This document shows positions 11,301 to 20,715 of a stretch of 64,000 bases of DNA, one piece after another; within the stretch, counting starts at the first letter, position 1; every line of letters starts with the position of its first letter. Under the pieces are notes generated by a model that was not told where the DNA came from, ran no database searches, and saw only the letters and a list, made by a program, of their open reading frames with translations. This stretch comes from Aselliscus stoliczkanus. Lineage: Eukaryota; Chordata; Mammalia; Chiroptera; Hipposideridae. The position numbers were made by a program, and so were the translations under genes. The DNA is taken from assembly GCA_033961575.1 (NCBI GenBank), contig CM066736.1, forward strand, positions 87,093,352 to 87,157,351, written 5' to 3'.

Positions 11301-11304
11301 ACTG

Positions 11305-11510
11305 AAATGGAATGCACTTTGGGTTTGGAGTCAGCTGGCCGCATTCTGGTTCTGCCACTTAATATGTGGCCTCAGCACAAATCACGTCTATTCCTTAAGG
11401 TTTTTTTCTTTTGGTCCTGAACATTCTCACAGGGTTGTCATGAGGATTTGATGAGATGATGTAGGAGGATGTCATTCTGGAAAATGTCATATAATATGTT
11501 CCTATCATTG
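11305..11510 (+). repeat. MIR
   Basis: 'gtttggagtcagctggccgc', 'ttctgccacttaatatgtgg' and 'agggttgtcatgaggatttg' follow the MIR order on the + strand. Confidence 0.65.
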
Positions 11511-11710
11511 TACCCCACAAAGCTATTAAAGGGCCCCATAAAGGAGCATCCACGTCGTGGAACCTTGGAAGTATAGGTTATACCCAAGTCTGTCATCTTC
11601 AGGTTGGGGTAAAGACCTTCGCAAACATATCCAAAGACAAGCACTAAGGTTATGGACAGCATAAGGGTAATACTGTAGAGAAGAAACCATCTTTAAGAAA
11701 TACAGAGGAT

Positions 11711-11800
11711 TAAGTGCTGGCTTGGGAAGCCAGTGGCCCCAGTTCGGTCTCACATATGAAGGCCAGTGACACTGCCCTCAAAAAAAAAAGAAAAAAAGAA
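11711..11800 (+). mobile_element. 5'-truncated simple SINE (C form)
   Basis: The element starts at 'ttaagtgctggcttgggaag' without the GGCCGGCC head and ends in an A-rich tail. Near-duplicates of tacagagga flank it (about 11702 and 11802). Confidence 0.75.
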
Positions 11801-12428
11801 GTACAGAGGAATGAGTTGAAATTAAGTTAGTGATTTTCTGCCTAGACCAGATATAAGATCAGTCCAAGTATAAAATAGTGGGAAGTTTACAGACGGAAGA
11901 TTTCCCTCCCTTCCCCACCGACCTCACAATCCTGCTCATGAGCTTCGTAGTACATAGATCAGATTCTCTTTTAATTTGCTGCATAAGTCATTCCTTCCCG
12001 TTATGCTGTGAAACCACAGGTAGAGGAAGGCAGGAAAGTCCAGGTTCCCCTGTTATATCTTTCTTACATCCACATTGGCTGACAACAGGGGTTAGAACAG
12101 AATCATCCAGTTTGTTAGTTACCAGAATACAGGAGCAAATTGTTGCTCTCATTGTCCTTCCCAAAGGGCTACAGGAGGGATCCAAGAAAGGCCAAAAATC
12201 ACCACTGCTATTTCTAGGTTCTGAGCCACCAAGTCAGTCCAGTTCCTTCTAACAAGTGCCAACATCCTAATTCCTATAGCCCCTCGCTCTGTAACATAGG
12301 TGAATATGGTGGGATCCAAGAATATTCTGGGAGACAATTAGCCAGGATGAGGTGTGGACTGGCACTCTTGTGTCATGGTGCTGGTGAGAAAATAATTTAG
12401 CAGTATGCATTAAAAGTTTTAAATATGA

Positions 12429-12533
12429 GGGCCAGCCGAGTGGTGAGGTGGTTAAGCACTGGCTTGGGAATCCAGCAGCCCTGGTTCAGGTCCACATATG
12501 AGAGCCAGTGACACTGCCCTCAAAAAAAAAAAA
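12429..12533 (+). mobile_element. Simple SINE (C form)
   Basis: The element runs from GGGCCAGCCGAGTGG through the B box GGTTCAGGTCC to poly-A. It is flanked by gttttaaatatga and gtttaaatatga, so it entered the target repeat of the L1 derivative that starts at about 12541. Confidence 0.85.
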
Positions 12534-13464
12534 AATGTTTAAATATGAGAGATCCAAGATGGCAGAGTAGATAAACACTGTGCCTGTGTCCTTCCATGAA
12601 CACATTAACACATTGAGGACGGGGCATTTAAATATATAGACACAAATCTGCGTCACCGGTCCACAGTGTGTTAAAATTACAACTAAATTATAGAACAGTT
12701 AACCTGGAGAATCATCTAAAGTCTAGCCAAACAGAAGTCCTATGACTAAAAATATAAAGAAGAAGCGACATTGAGACTGGTAGGAGGAGCAGACACGCAG
12801 AACAGGCCCCAAACCTCCGTGTGGTGGTTGAGAATCAGGAGGGTTATCCCGGCCACAGAGGTTCCCTCTGGAGAAGAAAGGGACCCCAGCCCCCTACACC
12901 AGGCTTCCTAGCCCAGAGCACCAGGGAGGAGGAGCCCCCACAACATCTGACTGTGAAAACAGTGGGGATTCCTACCATCTGGGTGGGATGGAAGGCTGCG
13001 GAAAACCTAGACACCCTCTTAAACGGCCCACGCACAGACTCACTGGCTTGCAGGCACGTATCTTGGGCTCCAGCGAAGGGAAGGTGATTCAGAAGGTGTG
13101 AGAGACATATGGGGGTGTAATCTGAAGTGTGAGCTGTGGGGGAGAGCAGGAGGACAGTTGGTAATTTCCCTATGTGAGCCCTTTTCCTGTGCAGCCGGCA
13201 GGCAGGCGCCATCTTTCCTGTGTTGAGCCCACCCCCACCATGGCCAACTATGAATCTGATTGGCCTGATGAGCTCTGCAGCTCCGCCCTGCAGAGTCACT
13301 GGTATCCTGCCCCACCCAACTCTCCCAACACTAGAGGCACTTTCTCTGGCAAGCTGCCAGCCCCACCCACACCGCACTCTTTTTCGGAAAACTGTTGGAG
13401 TCTGGCAGGCCCCTGGCAGGTGGCAACTGGCCTTGGTGGGCTCTGAGACTTTTGCTGAGTCTCC

Positions 13465-13600
13465 CATAAGACTGTCAGCTGATTTCTCAACAGAAGCTTT
13501 GCAGACCAGAAGGCATTGGCACAAAATATTCAATGTGATGAAAAGTAAGGACCTACAACCAAAACTACTCTACCCAGCAAGGCTATCATTTAAAATTAAA
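13465..13600 (+). pseudogene. L1 ORF1 C-terminal remnant
   Basis: A reading frame matching the ORF1p C-terminal domain (Ser-Ala-Asp-Phe-Ser-Thr, then Lys-Ser-Lys-Asp-Leu-Gln-Pro, then Tyr-Pro-Ala-Arg-Leu-Ser-Phe) is joined directly to 5' UTR sequence. The coiled coil and RRM are deleted. Confidence 0.75.
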
Positions 13601-13606
13601 AGACAG

Positions 13607-14015
13607 GGCCAGCCGAGTGGCTCAGTTGGTTAAGAGTGTGAGCTCTGAGCAACAGGGTTGCCAGTTCAATTCCCACATGGTCCAGTGAGCTGCGCCGGAG
13701 CTGAGCTGCCACTGAGCTGCCAACAGGTAGCAGGATGGCTCAGCTGGTGAGAGTGCATGCTCCTAACAACAACATTGCTGGTTTGACTCCCACATGGCAT
13801 GGGGGGCTGTGTCCCCCCCGCCTCCCCCACAACTAAGATTAAAAATGGCACCTTGAGCTGAGCTGAGCGGCTGAGGACTGCCGACGAGTGGCCGGATGGC
13901 GACTGGACTTGGAGCTGAGCTAGTAGCGCCCTCTACAACTAAGACTGAAGTACAACAACTTGGCAACAACTTGGCTGTTCCCCTTCCCCAATTCCCCAAT
14001 AAAACCTTTAAAAAG
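13607..14015 (+). mobile_element. Dimeric-headed SINE (D form)
   Basis: It contains two tRNA-like modules: TGGCTCAGTTGG with 'ccagttcaattcccacatgg', and TGGCTCAGCTGG with 'ctggtttgactcccacatgg'. An 'aactaagactgaag' body and a CAATAAAACCTTTAAA tail follow. It sits inside L1 copy 2. Confidence 0.8.
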
Positions 14016-14022
14016 AAAAATT

Positions 14023-14175
14023 AGGGCTGGCCGCATGGCTCAGTTGGTTAAGAGCTTGCTTAAGAGTGTCAACTCTGAGCAACTGGGTTGCCAGTTGGAT
14101 TCCAGGCCCGAGTTGAGCAGCCACTGAGCTGCCAACAGGTGGCATGATGGCTCAGCTAAAAAAAAAAAAAAATGG
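14023..14175 (+). mobile_element. Short SINE (B form)
   Basis: The A box TGGCTCAGTTGG is followed by a body ending 'ggcatgatggctcagctaaa' and poly-A. It follows the D form with almost no spacer. Confidence 0.8.
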
Positions 14176-14218
14176 AACAAAAAAAAATCAAAATTATGAA
14201 TAATAAAATGGCAATGGC

Positions 14219-14672
14219 TGGGCCAGCCGAGTGACACGGTGGTTAGGCGCTGACTTGTGAAGCCAGCGGCCCTGGTTCGGATCCCACATATGAGGGCCAG
14301 TGACACTGCCCTCTACAGCTAACAACAGCTCCACCTGGAGCTGGGCTGTGCGAACCCCGGTGACGGTGTGGCCTGCAGCCCCTGCTGCAGTGGGCTGCCA
14401 TAGGCTACAGTGAGTGGTCGACAGCCAGCATGAGCGGCTGGCAGCCAGCGTGAGCTGCCAATAGCCACAGTGAGCGATCATCCAGAGGCTGGCGACAGAT
14501 CTGCCTCATCAGGGAAGAGCGCAATGACAATACCAACATGGGCCAGTGAAGCGACGTCCTCCGCAACTAGATTGAAGAACAGGAAGAGAGCAACTTGTCT
14601 GTTCTCCTTCCCCAGTTCCCCAACACTGTTCCTCTCCCCCAATTCCCCAATAAAATCTTTAAAAAAAAATGG
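14219..14672 (+). mobile_element. Long SINE (A form)
   Basis: The element runs from GGGCCAGCCGAGTGACACGG to CAATAAAATCTTTAAAA. It is flanked by aatggcaatg (about 14207) and aatggcaatg (about 14669). The internal 20-bp repeat has three units. Confidence 0.9.
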
Positions 14673-15948
14673 CAATGACTACATATCTATCAACAATTAC
14701 TTTTGATGTAAATGGATTAATGCTCCAATCAAAAGACATAGCAGGGCTGAATGGATAAGAAAATAAGACCCTTACGTATATGTATGCTGCCAACAAGAGA
14801 CTCACTTCAGATTGAAAGACACACCCAGACAGAAAGTAAAGGGATGAAAAAAGATATTTCATGACAATGGAAATGTAAAAACAAATATACAAACAAACAA
14901 AACAAGCTGGGGTAGCAATACTTAACACCAGACAAAATAGACTTTAAAACAAAGGTTATAAGAAGTGACAATGAAGAACCCAGTAATCTCACTTCAGGCT
15001 ATTTATCTGAAGAAATCCAAAACACTACTTCGAAGGGATATGTGCATCCATATGTTCATTGCAGCATTGATTATAATGGCCAAGATGTGGGGGCAGCCTG
15101 GGTGACCATCAATGGATGAATGGATAAAGCGTAGATGGTACATATATACAATTGGATATTGCTTGGCCATAGAAGGGAATGGGTTCTTGCCATCTGAGGC
15201 AGCATGGATGGACCTGGAGGGTGTTGTGCTGAGTGGAGTATATCAGACTGAGAAAGACAAATGCAATATGATTTTGCTTATATGTGGAATCTAAGAACAA
15301 AATTAACAAACAAAACAGAAACAAACTCATAGATTCAGAAACATGTTGATGGTTGCCAGATGGGAGGGGGTCGGGGGGTGTAGGTGAAAAAAGGGGAAGG
15401 GATTAAGAAGTACAAATTGGTTGTTACAAAGTAGTCATGGGAATGTAGGATATAGAATAAGGAATATAGTAATAATATTGTAATAACTACGTGTGGTGTC
15501 CAATGGGTACTAGGTTTGTTGGGGTGATAGACGGAGGGGTCTTGGGGGCAGGGCAAAAAAGGTGAAGGGATCAAGAAGTACAAATTGATAGTTACAAAAT
15601 AGCCATGAAGATGTAAAGTAAAGCAAAGGGAATACAGTCAATAACATGGCCATAACTATGTATAGCACTACGTGGGTACCAGACTAGCCAGGAGGATCAA
15701 TTCTTAAATAATATAAATGTCTAATCACTATGTGCACCTGAAATTAATATAAAATAATATCGAATGTCAACTGTAATTGAAATACTTATAAAGGGGGTAA
15801 AAGGGGAAGGGAATAAGAGGTCCAAATTTCTAGGTGTAAAACAAATAAGTCATGAGGATGTAATGTACAACAAGGGGAATATAGTCAATAATATTGTGAT
15901 AGCATAATACAATGTTAGATGGTTGCTGGACTTATCTTGGTGACCACT

Positions 15949-16412
15949 TTTTTTTTTTTTTAAGATTTTTTATTGGGGAATTGGGGGAGGGGAACAGCAT
16001 TGGGGAACCAGGGAAGGGGAACAGACAAGTTGCTCTCCTTTTGTTCTTCAGTCTAGTTGCGGAGGATGTTGCTTCACTGGCCCATGTTAGTATCGTCATT
16101 GAGCTCTTCTCGGGTGAGGCAGATTGGTCGCCAGCCTCTGGACTGCCGCTCACAGCAGCTCTTGGCAGCTCACACTGGCTGCCAGCCACTCACACTAGCT
16201 GCCGGCCACTCACTGTAGCCTACGGCAGCCCACTGCAGCAGGGACTGCAGCTATGCCTCCCTGGGGACTCACAGCAGCCCAGCTCCAGGTGGAGTTGTTG
16301 TTCACCATCTTAGCTGTAGAGGGCAGTGTCACTGGCCCTCATATGTGGGATCCGAACCTGGGCCACTGGCATCCCAAGCCAGCTTTTAGCCAATGTGCCA
16401 CTCGGCCAGCCC
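15949..16412 (-). mobile_element. Long SINE (A form)
   Basis: The element is reverse-oriented, from poly-T and AAGATTTTTTATT to GGCCAGCCCC. Perfect ggtgaccactt duplicates flank it (15939-15949 and 16413-16423). It lies inside the 3' UTR of L1 copy 2. Confidence 0.92.
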
Positions 16413-16689
16413 CGGTGACCACTTCTTTAGGTATATAAATCTTGAATAACTATGGTGTACCCCCTGAAACTAATATAATATTGTATGTTAGCTATATTTT
16501 TAATAAAAATCTTTTAAAAATAAAGCAATCAAACTAAAGTATTAAATATATGCATATATTTTGACCCAATAATACTAATGCTTGGATTCTTTCCTATAAA
16601 AACAATCTAAGATGCAAAAATAATTTTATTCATGAAGATGTTCAATGCAGTGCTGTTTATAATAATAAACATTAGGAAATACCCTAAAT

Positions 16690-16945
16690 GTTCAAGAATG
16701 TAATAACATAAAGGTTATGAGCAGAAACTTGTAGTCAGATAGCATTGGCTCAGTTCAAATCCTTGCTTGGTCACTGCAGAGTTATGTGACCTTTTGTAAC
16801 GTTCTTAATCTTTCTGAATCTGTTTCTCACCTGTAAAATGTGAATACTAATAACAATTCTTAGGATTGTTGTGAAGAGTAAGTGTGATAATACGTTTGTA
16901 AGGACTTAGTATAATGCCTACCATATAATCAGTCCTCAATAAAGT
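16690..16945 (+). repeat. MIR
   Basis: 'gttcaaatccttgcttggtc', 'ttatgtgaccttttgtaacg', 'attgttgtgaagagtaagtg' and 'cagtcctcaataaa' follow MIR order. Confidence 0.75.
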
Positions 16946-17417
16946 CAACTATTAGGATGTAAACTATAACACTGCTTTTTTTTTTCTGGATGGTAAAATG
17001 ATGAGTAATATTACTTTTATGTATTTTCCTATATTTTAAAAAATTTTTATGTATTTTTTTGACAATCAGAAAAAAAATCTTCATATTAATAGAGCACATC
17101 CATAATTCTAGAATATACCAGTGGGAAACTCCTTAGCTGATGTTACTTACATAGAGAGGGACTGAGTGACTGGGAAACATGTCAAAGATGCTATCAGTAG
17201 TCCCTAAGGTACCCAACTTTCAAAACTAATCGTTGTATTCTAAATAGTGTTCTGTGAGCCACAGGTCATGATTGATTAGTGGACTGTAAAATAAATTTAG
17301 TGGGCCTGGTCAGCATTTAAGAATTCTGAACTAGAATAGAATAAGATAAAATGGAAAATAACAGAGGGTATCTCATGTAACACTAATGTTTTATGAAACT
17401 TCTACTTTACTTCAGGT

Positions 17418-17423
<6 letters not shown>

Positions 17424-17471
<48 letters not shown>
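17424..17471 (+). repeat. (GT)n microsatellite
   Basis: About 24 uninterrupted GT units lie in the P4HA3 intron, 325 bp upstream of the exon at 17796. Confidence 0.97.
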
Positions 17472-17472
<1 letters not shown>

Positions 17473-17795
17473 TGGGGTTGTGATATGAACTATATTTCTT
17501 CCTGAAGGTCTCAGAGTTTGAATCTACTTATTGTAGCCCTCAGTAAGGATGTTGGCTAGAAGGATAAAGAATTGGGGATTCCTAAATGTCGTCTTCTTGT
17601 GGCCCTGCCATCAAACACTACGGGAGCCATTGAGTAGGTTCCCTTAATTCCTAAATTGGGTGATTGTCTTTCAATAAGTAATTCTCCCAGAGCTGAAATA
17701 GGAGAACACAGGAAGGAATCTGCAGAGATGTCAGGTAGGGCGGAATTGGGCAGGCAGGGGCTATTTCAACTCTGGCTCTTTCTCTGGTGTTTTAG

Positions 17796-17864
17796 CTGAG
17801 CTCGGTAGAAGCTGGAGGAGCCACAGCCTTCATCTATGCCAACTTCAGTGTGCCTGTGGTCAAG
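17796..17864 (+). CDS. P4HA3: P4HA3 coding exon (LSSVEAGGATAFIY...)
   Basis: The exon is 69 nt, 23 codons, in phase 0 at both ends. The acceptor is TTTTAG and the donor GTGAGT. It encodes the Val-Glu-Ala-Gly-Gly-Ala-Thr-Ala-Phe turn and strand, then the Ser-Val-Pro-Val-Val-Lys segment. It is separated from the previous exon by a 7.9-kb intron filled by an L1 derivative and SINEs. Confidence 0.95.
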
Positions 17865-19170
17865 GTGAGTGGGGGTCTGGTCCCAGCGGATGGTCGTAAG
17901 AATGCAGCATCTAACACCCTAGCTTTCATGCTGTCTGTGCTTGCAAACTTATTCCTGAGAGAGGGGATAAGACGAGGCCTTTTCCTGATTCTTGATACAA
18001 AGATAATCCCTCAGTCTTCTTGACAACCCCATGTTATCGTGCCTCTATCTTTTATTGTGTTTACATTTATGTTGCAAGTAAATGATTACATGTCTGCCTT
18101 CCTATAATGATAGATCTCCTCAAAGGAGAGAACTGTTTTAATAACTTTCAGATCCTCTACAGCACTGGTCTCCTCAGTCATTCATTTAGTAAACACTGAG
18201 GGCTGGCTGGAGGCACTGGGGGTACCGAGGAAAACTCATGGTCCTTGTCCTCCAGGAGCTCATAGAGAAGGCAACAGGCAGGAACAAGTTACTGCAATAG
18301 AGCTATGAAAGCAGGTGAGGCCCAGAGGAGAGCCATGTGGTAGGAGGCTTGTTGAATGAATGAGTATTTCCCAAAATCTCAGATCAATTAATCAGGGATG
18401 GACTAATTAGTCATTACTGACTTCAGGAATGAAATGAGGGCAAAGAAATGAGATCATGCCTATGAAGCACTTAGCACAGTGCCAGGCACATCCTAAGCAT
18501 TCAATAAGTAAATGCAGGTATCGATGAATACTCACATGGTTGGCCAAGGCTAAAAGTTAGTCTATAGGAAAAAAAGCTGGGTATGGAGGGAAAAAAGGAC
18601 ACATAGGATTTGGATTCAAAACACCCAATACCAGGGCTTGAGTTCTGACTTTGCTCCTTAGTTGCATTATGTAAAGCCCCTAAGCCTCTACTTCCTTGCT
18701 GGTAAAGTAGAGGGTGTGATAATACTGGCTTCCTGAAGGGTGTTATTAGTGTAAGTGCCTGAATTAATAGGTTCTTAGTTGTATGGCAAAAGTTTTGTTC
18801 CACCTGGTGGTTTTGTTGAGTACCTCTTCCCAGTGATCCAATGACACCCTATGCTCACCTTTCTGCTAGGACTTGTCACTCTGTCTTGCCCTGGTCTGTT
18901 TTTATGTCTGTCTCTCCCACCACTGTGAGCTCCTGAGAGTAGCATTGGACATGATTTGTCTCTGCATCTTTAGGGCCTGGCGCAGACTAGGCCCTCAATA
19001 AATGGCATATGCATGAATGAATGAGTAAATGGCAACTTACAACATTTTGTGCCATTTTATGCATGCCTTGCCCCTAATCTGCGTGGATAATTTTCTTGTA
19101 ATGACATGCATGCATTTATTCTGTCATATGCTTCCATAGACACCCCTGGGATGGGCCCTTGTGTTTTCAG
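17865..19170. other. P4HA3 intron with MIR/L2 relics
   Basis: There are weak old-repeat signals near 18170-18300 and 18420-18510. At 18830-19030 an L2-like phrase set ('ccactgtgagctcctgagag', 'gaccctcaataaatgg'-like) is visible. Nothing is coding. Confidence 0.4.
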
Positions 19171-19267
19171 AATGCAGCACTGTTTTGGTGGAACTTGCGT
19201 AGGAGTGGTAAAGGAGATGATGACACACTACATGCTGGCTGTCCTGTCCTGGTGGGAGATAAATGGG
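19171..19267 (+). CDS. P4HA3: P4HA3 coding exon with distal His and 2-oxoglutarate Lys
   Basis: The exon is 97 nt between TTTTCAG and GTAAGG. It encodes NAALFWWNLRRSGKGDDD then TLHAGCPVLVGDKW. The His of LHAGCPV is the third iron ligand, and the Lys of GDKW contacts the 2-oxoglutarate carboxylate, as in the paralogues. It exits in phase 1; the following exon completes a Val codon. Confidence 0.96.
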
Positions 19268-20064
19268 GTAAGGCCTGCCTTTCTGGGTGTGTGAATGGGG
19301 TGAGGGGTTCACAATAAAGGGAAAGAGGGGTGTGGATGGAAAATAACGTAGCCCTTTCATTCCAAAAGCTTCATTACAGTGCCACATTATATTGAGATGA
19401 TCAGATTCTGGGGCAGTTGTCCCCAACTACACTAGAGGGAGCCCACAAAGGAACCCTGTCACTGAACAGATGTCAGTAAGAGTTTATTGACCTGATCAGA
19501 TGGGCCTTGGTTCCTGAGCACAGCTGAGGAGGACTAGGTGCTAAGTCCCAGTCCTCTATCCCAAGATGAGAACCATCAAGTGTCTCCCCGTGAGGAGATG
19601 GTCTAACAAGGAAGAGATAACTAAGTAGAGACATGTTTATGTCATATATGTGTCCAAAAGCACTGAACTGTGGAGACAGAAAAAGTGGGAGAGGGATTCT
19701 CACGCTGAGATGGCCACTGACGGGAGAAGCCACACCTTTTCTCATCTTGTTACTCTGGAATGGTACCATGGGGGAGGTGGGCTTTTAGGGGCTACATGAA
19801 TGGAAGGCGAGTGATTCTTAGAATCCACAGGTTTGTCTATAGTAGACAAGACCTATTAGGGGCTTTTTCTAGGGGACAGTGTCCTCTTTGCTATTTATCT
19901 CTTCTAGAAGCAATGTGGTGTAGTCCATAGCAGGGCTGGGACCAGGGTGAGGCAGCTGAGTGGCCTGGTGCAGCATTTGAGGCCATTGCACAGCCCAATG
20001 AATGAGCACTGGCGCTGTCCGCTCTGCTGAGCCTGCCCTCTGCTTCCTCCCCATTCTCTCCCAG
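19268..20064. other. Last P4HA3 intron, nothing recognised
   Basis: This is 797 bp of ordinary intron ending in a C/T-rich acceptor tract. No clear repeat was found. Confidence 0.5.
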
Positions 20065-20135
20065 TGGCCAACAAGTGGATCCACGAGTATGGACAGGAAT
20101 TCCGCAGACCCTGCAGCTCAAGCCCTGAAGACTAA
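20065..20135 (+). CDS. P4HA3: P4HA3 terminal coding exon and stop
   Basis: The acceptor is CTCTCCCAG. The coding part is 71 nt, reading VANKWIHEYGQEFRRPCSSS then PED and a TAA stop at 20133-20135. This C-terminus is diagnostic for the alpha-3 isoform. Nothing after the stop looks coding. Confidence 0.96.
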
Positions 20136-20715
20136 AATGTTGGCAGAGAGAACATCGGTGGAATTCCTGGGCTTTCCAGAGAAGCCAGAAGCCAAAAGCT
20201 AGAGTAGGAGAGCAAAAAGAACGACCTTCTGGAAGAGGGCCTTGTCAGCATTGTCTGCTCCTTGCAATTGGGAGACAAGGAAGTGGCCTTTACCAGGGGA
20301 CACCTGAGAATTTGCATTGTTTCTCCTCCAGGCATGAGTCACAGTAGAATGGACAATACAAAGGGCTGGGCAAAAAAGCTGGAGAGAGAAGTTTCTAGAA
20401 CTCAGCCACTCTGTTGGGAACGGGACAAAAACAATAGTCTCTGGGGTTTGGTCAGTGGGGCTTTTGCCAGTTTGAGCCCTGATCACAGGGGCCCCGCAGT
20501 GGCAATGCGGACACTCGCAGGAGGGGCTAGCCCAGCTCCCATGGCTCTTTGCCTGTCTGCCCACTGACTTCTGCTGAAGACTGAGCAGGGAGTATCTCTG
20601 TATCAGGAGTGTACCTCACATGATGACATTTTTTTTTAAGCAGAAAGCAACTTTTTCTTTTTTTTATATGATGATGTTGAATACAGCTATTAAAAAGCTA
20701 TTACAAAGCATTTGT
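20136..20715 (+). other. P4HA3: Candidate P4HA3 3' UTR
   Basis: The sequence after the TAA stop is non-repetitive up to about 20620, then T- and A-rich. The first plausible polyadenylation hexamer is the variant ATTAAA at 20689-20694. The end is a guess from this hexamer only; no conserved downstream element was recognised. Confidence 0.3.

Larger units (their letters stand above)
12541..16535 (+). mobile_element. Internally deleted L1 derivative, copy 2, complete between duplicates
   Basis: It begins with the L1 5'-UTR-like 'gagatccaagatggcagagt'. The 5' UTR-like part runs to about 13460. The ORF1 C-terminus only follows (13465-13600), then the ORF2 start (about 14680-14985), the same junction to 3' UTR as copy 1 (about 14975-15005), and three diverged 3' UTR blocks (about 15380, 15550, 15790). 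Four SINEs interrupt it. The outer flanks aaagttttaaatat (12414) and aaagtattaaatat (about 16536) look like the target duplication of the whole element. Confidence 0.75.
6085..20135 (+). other. P4HA3: P4HA3 gene, 3' half (six coding exons and introns)
   Basis: This gene encodes prolyl 4-hydroxylase subunit alpha-3, the catalytic alpha chain of an ER-lumenal enzyme. With protein disulfide isomerase as beta subunit, it hydroxylates prolines of procollagen using Fe(II), 2-oxoglutarate, O2 and ascorbate. Six exons (6085-6149, 8587-8746, 9815-9877, 17796-17864, 19171-19267, 20065-20135) have AG/GT borders and phases that close into 525 nt, 174 residues plus stop. They cover the whole double-stranded beta-helix dioxygenase domain. 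The iron ligands are His-Phe-Asp in the second exon and a distal His in the fifth, followed ten residues later by the Lys of GDKW that binds 2-oxoglutarate. The paralogue-specific C-terminus (RRPCSSSPED) identifies P4HA3 over P4HA1 and P4HA2. Exons for the N-terminal dimerisation and peptide-binding domains lie upstream of the window. No ER-retention motif is expected on the alpha chain. Confidence 0.96.

Noticed and set aside
12844..13533. 229-codon open frame on the - strand
   Set aside because: It lies antisense to an L1 5' UTR-like, GC-rich segment, has no recognisable domain and is best explained as chance.
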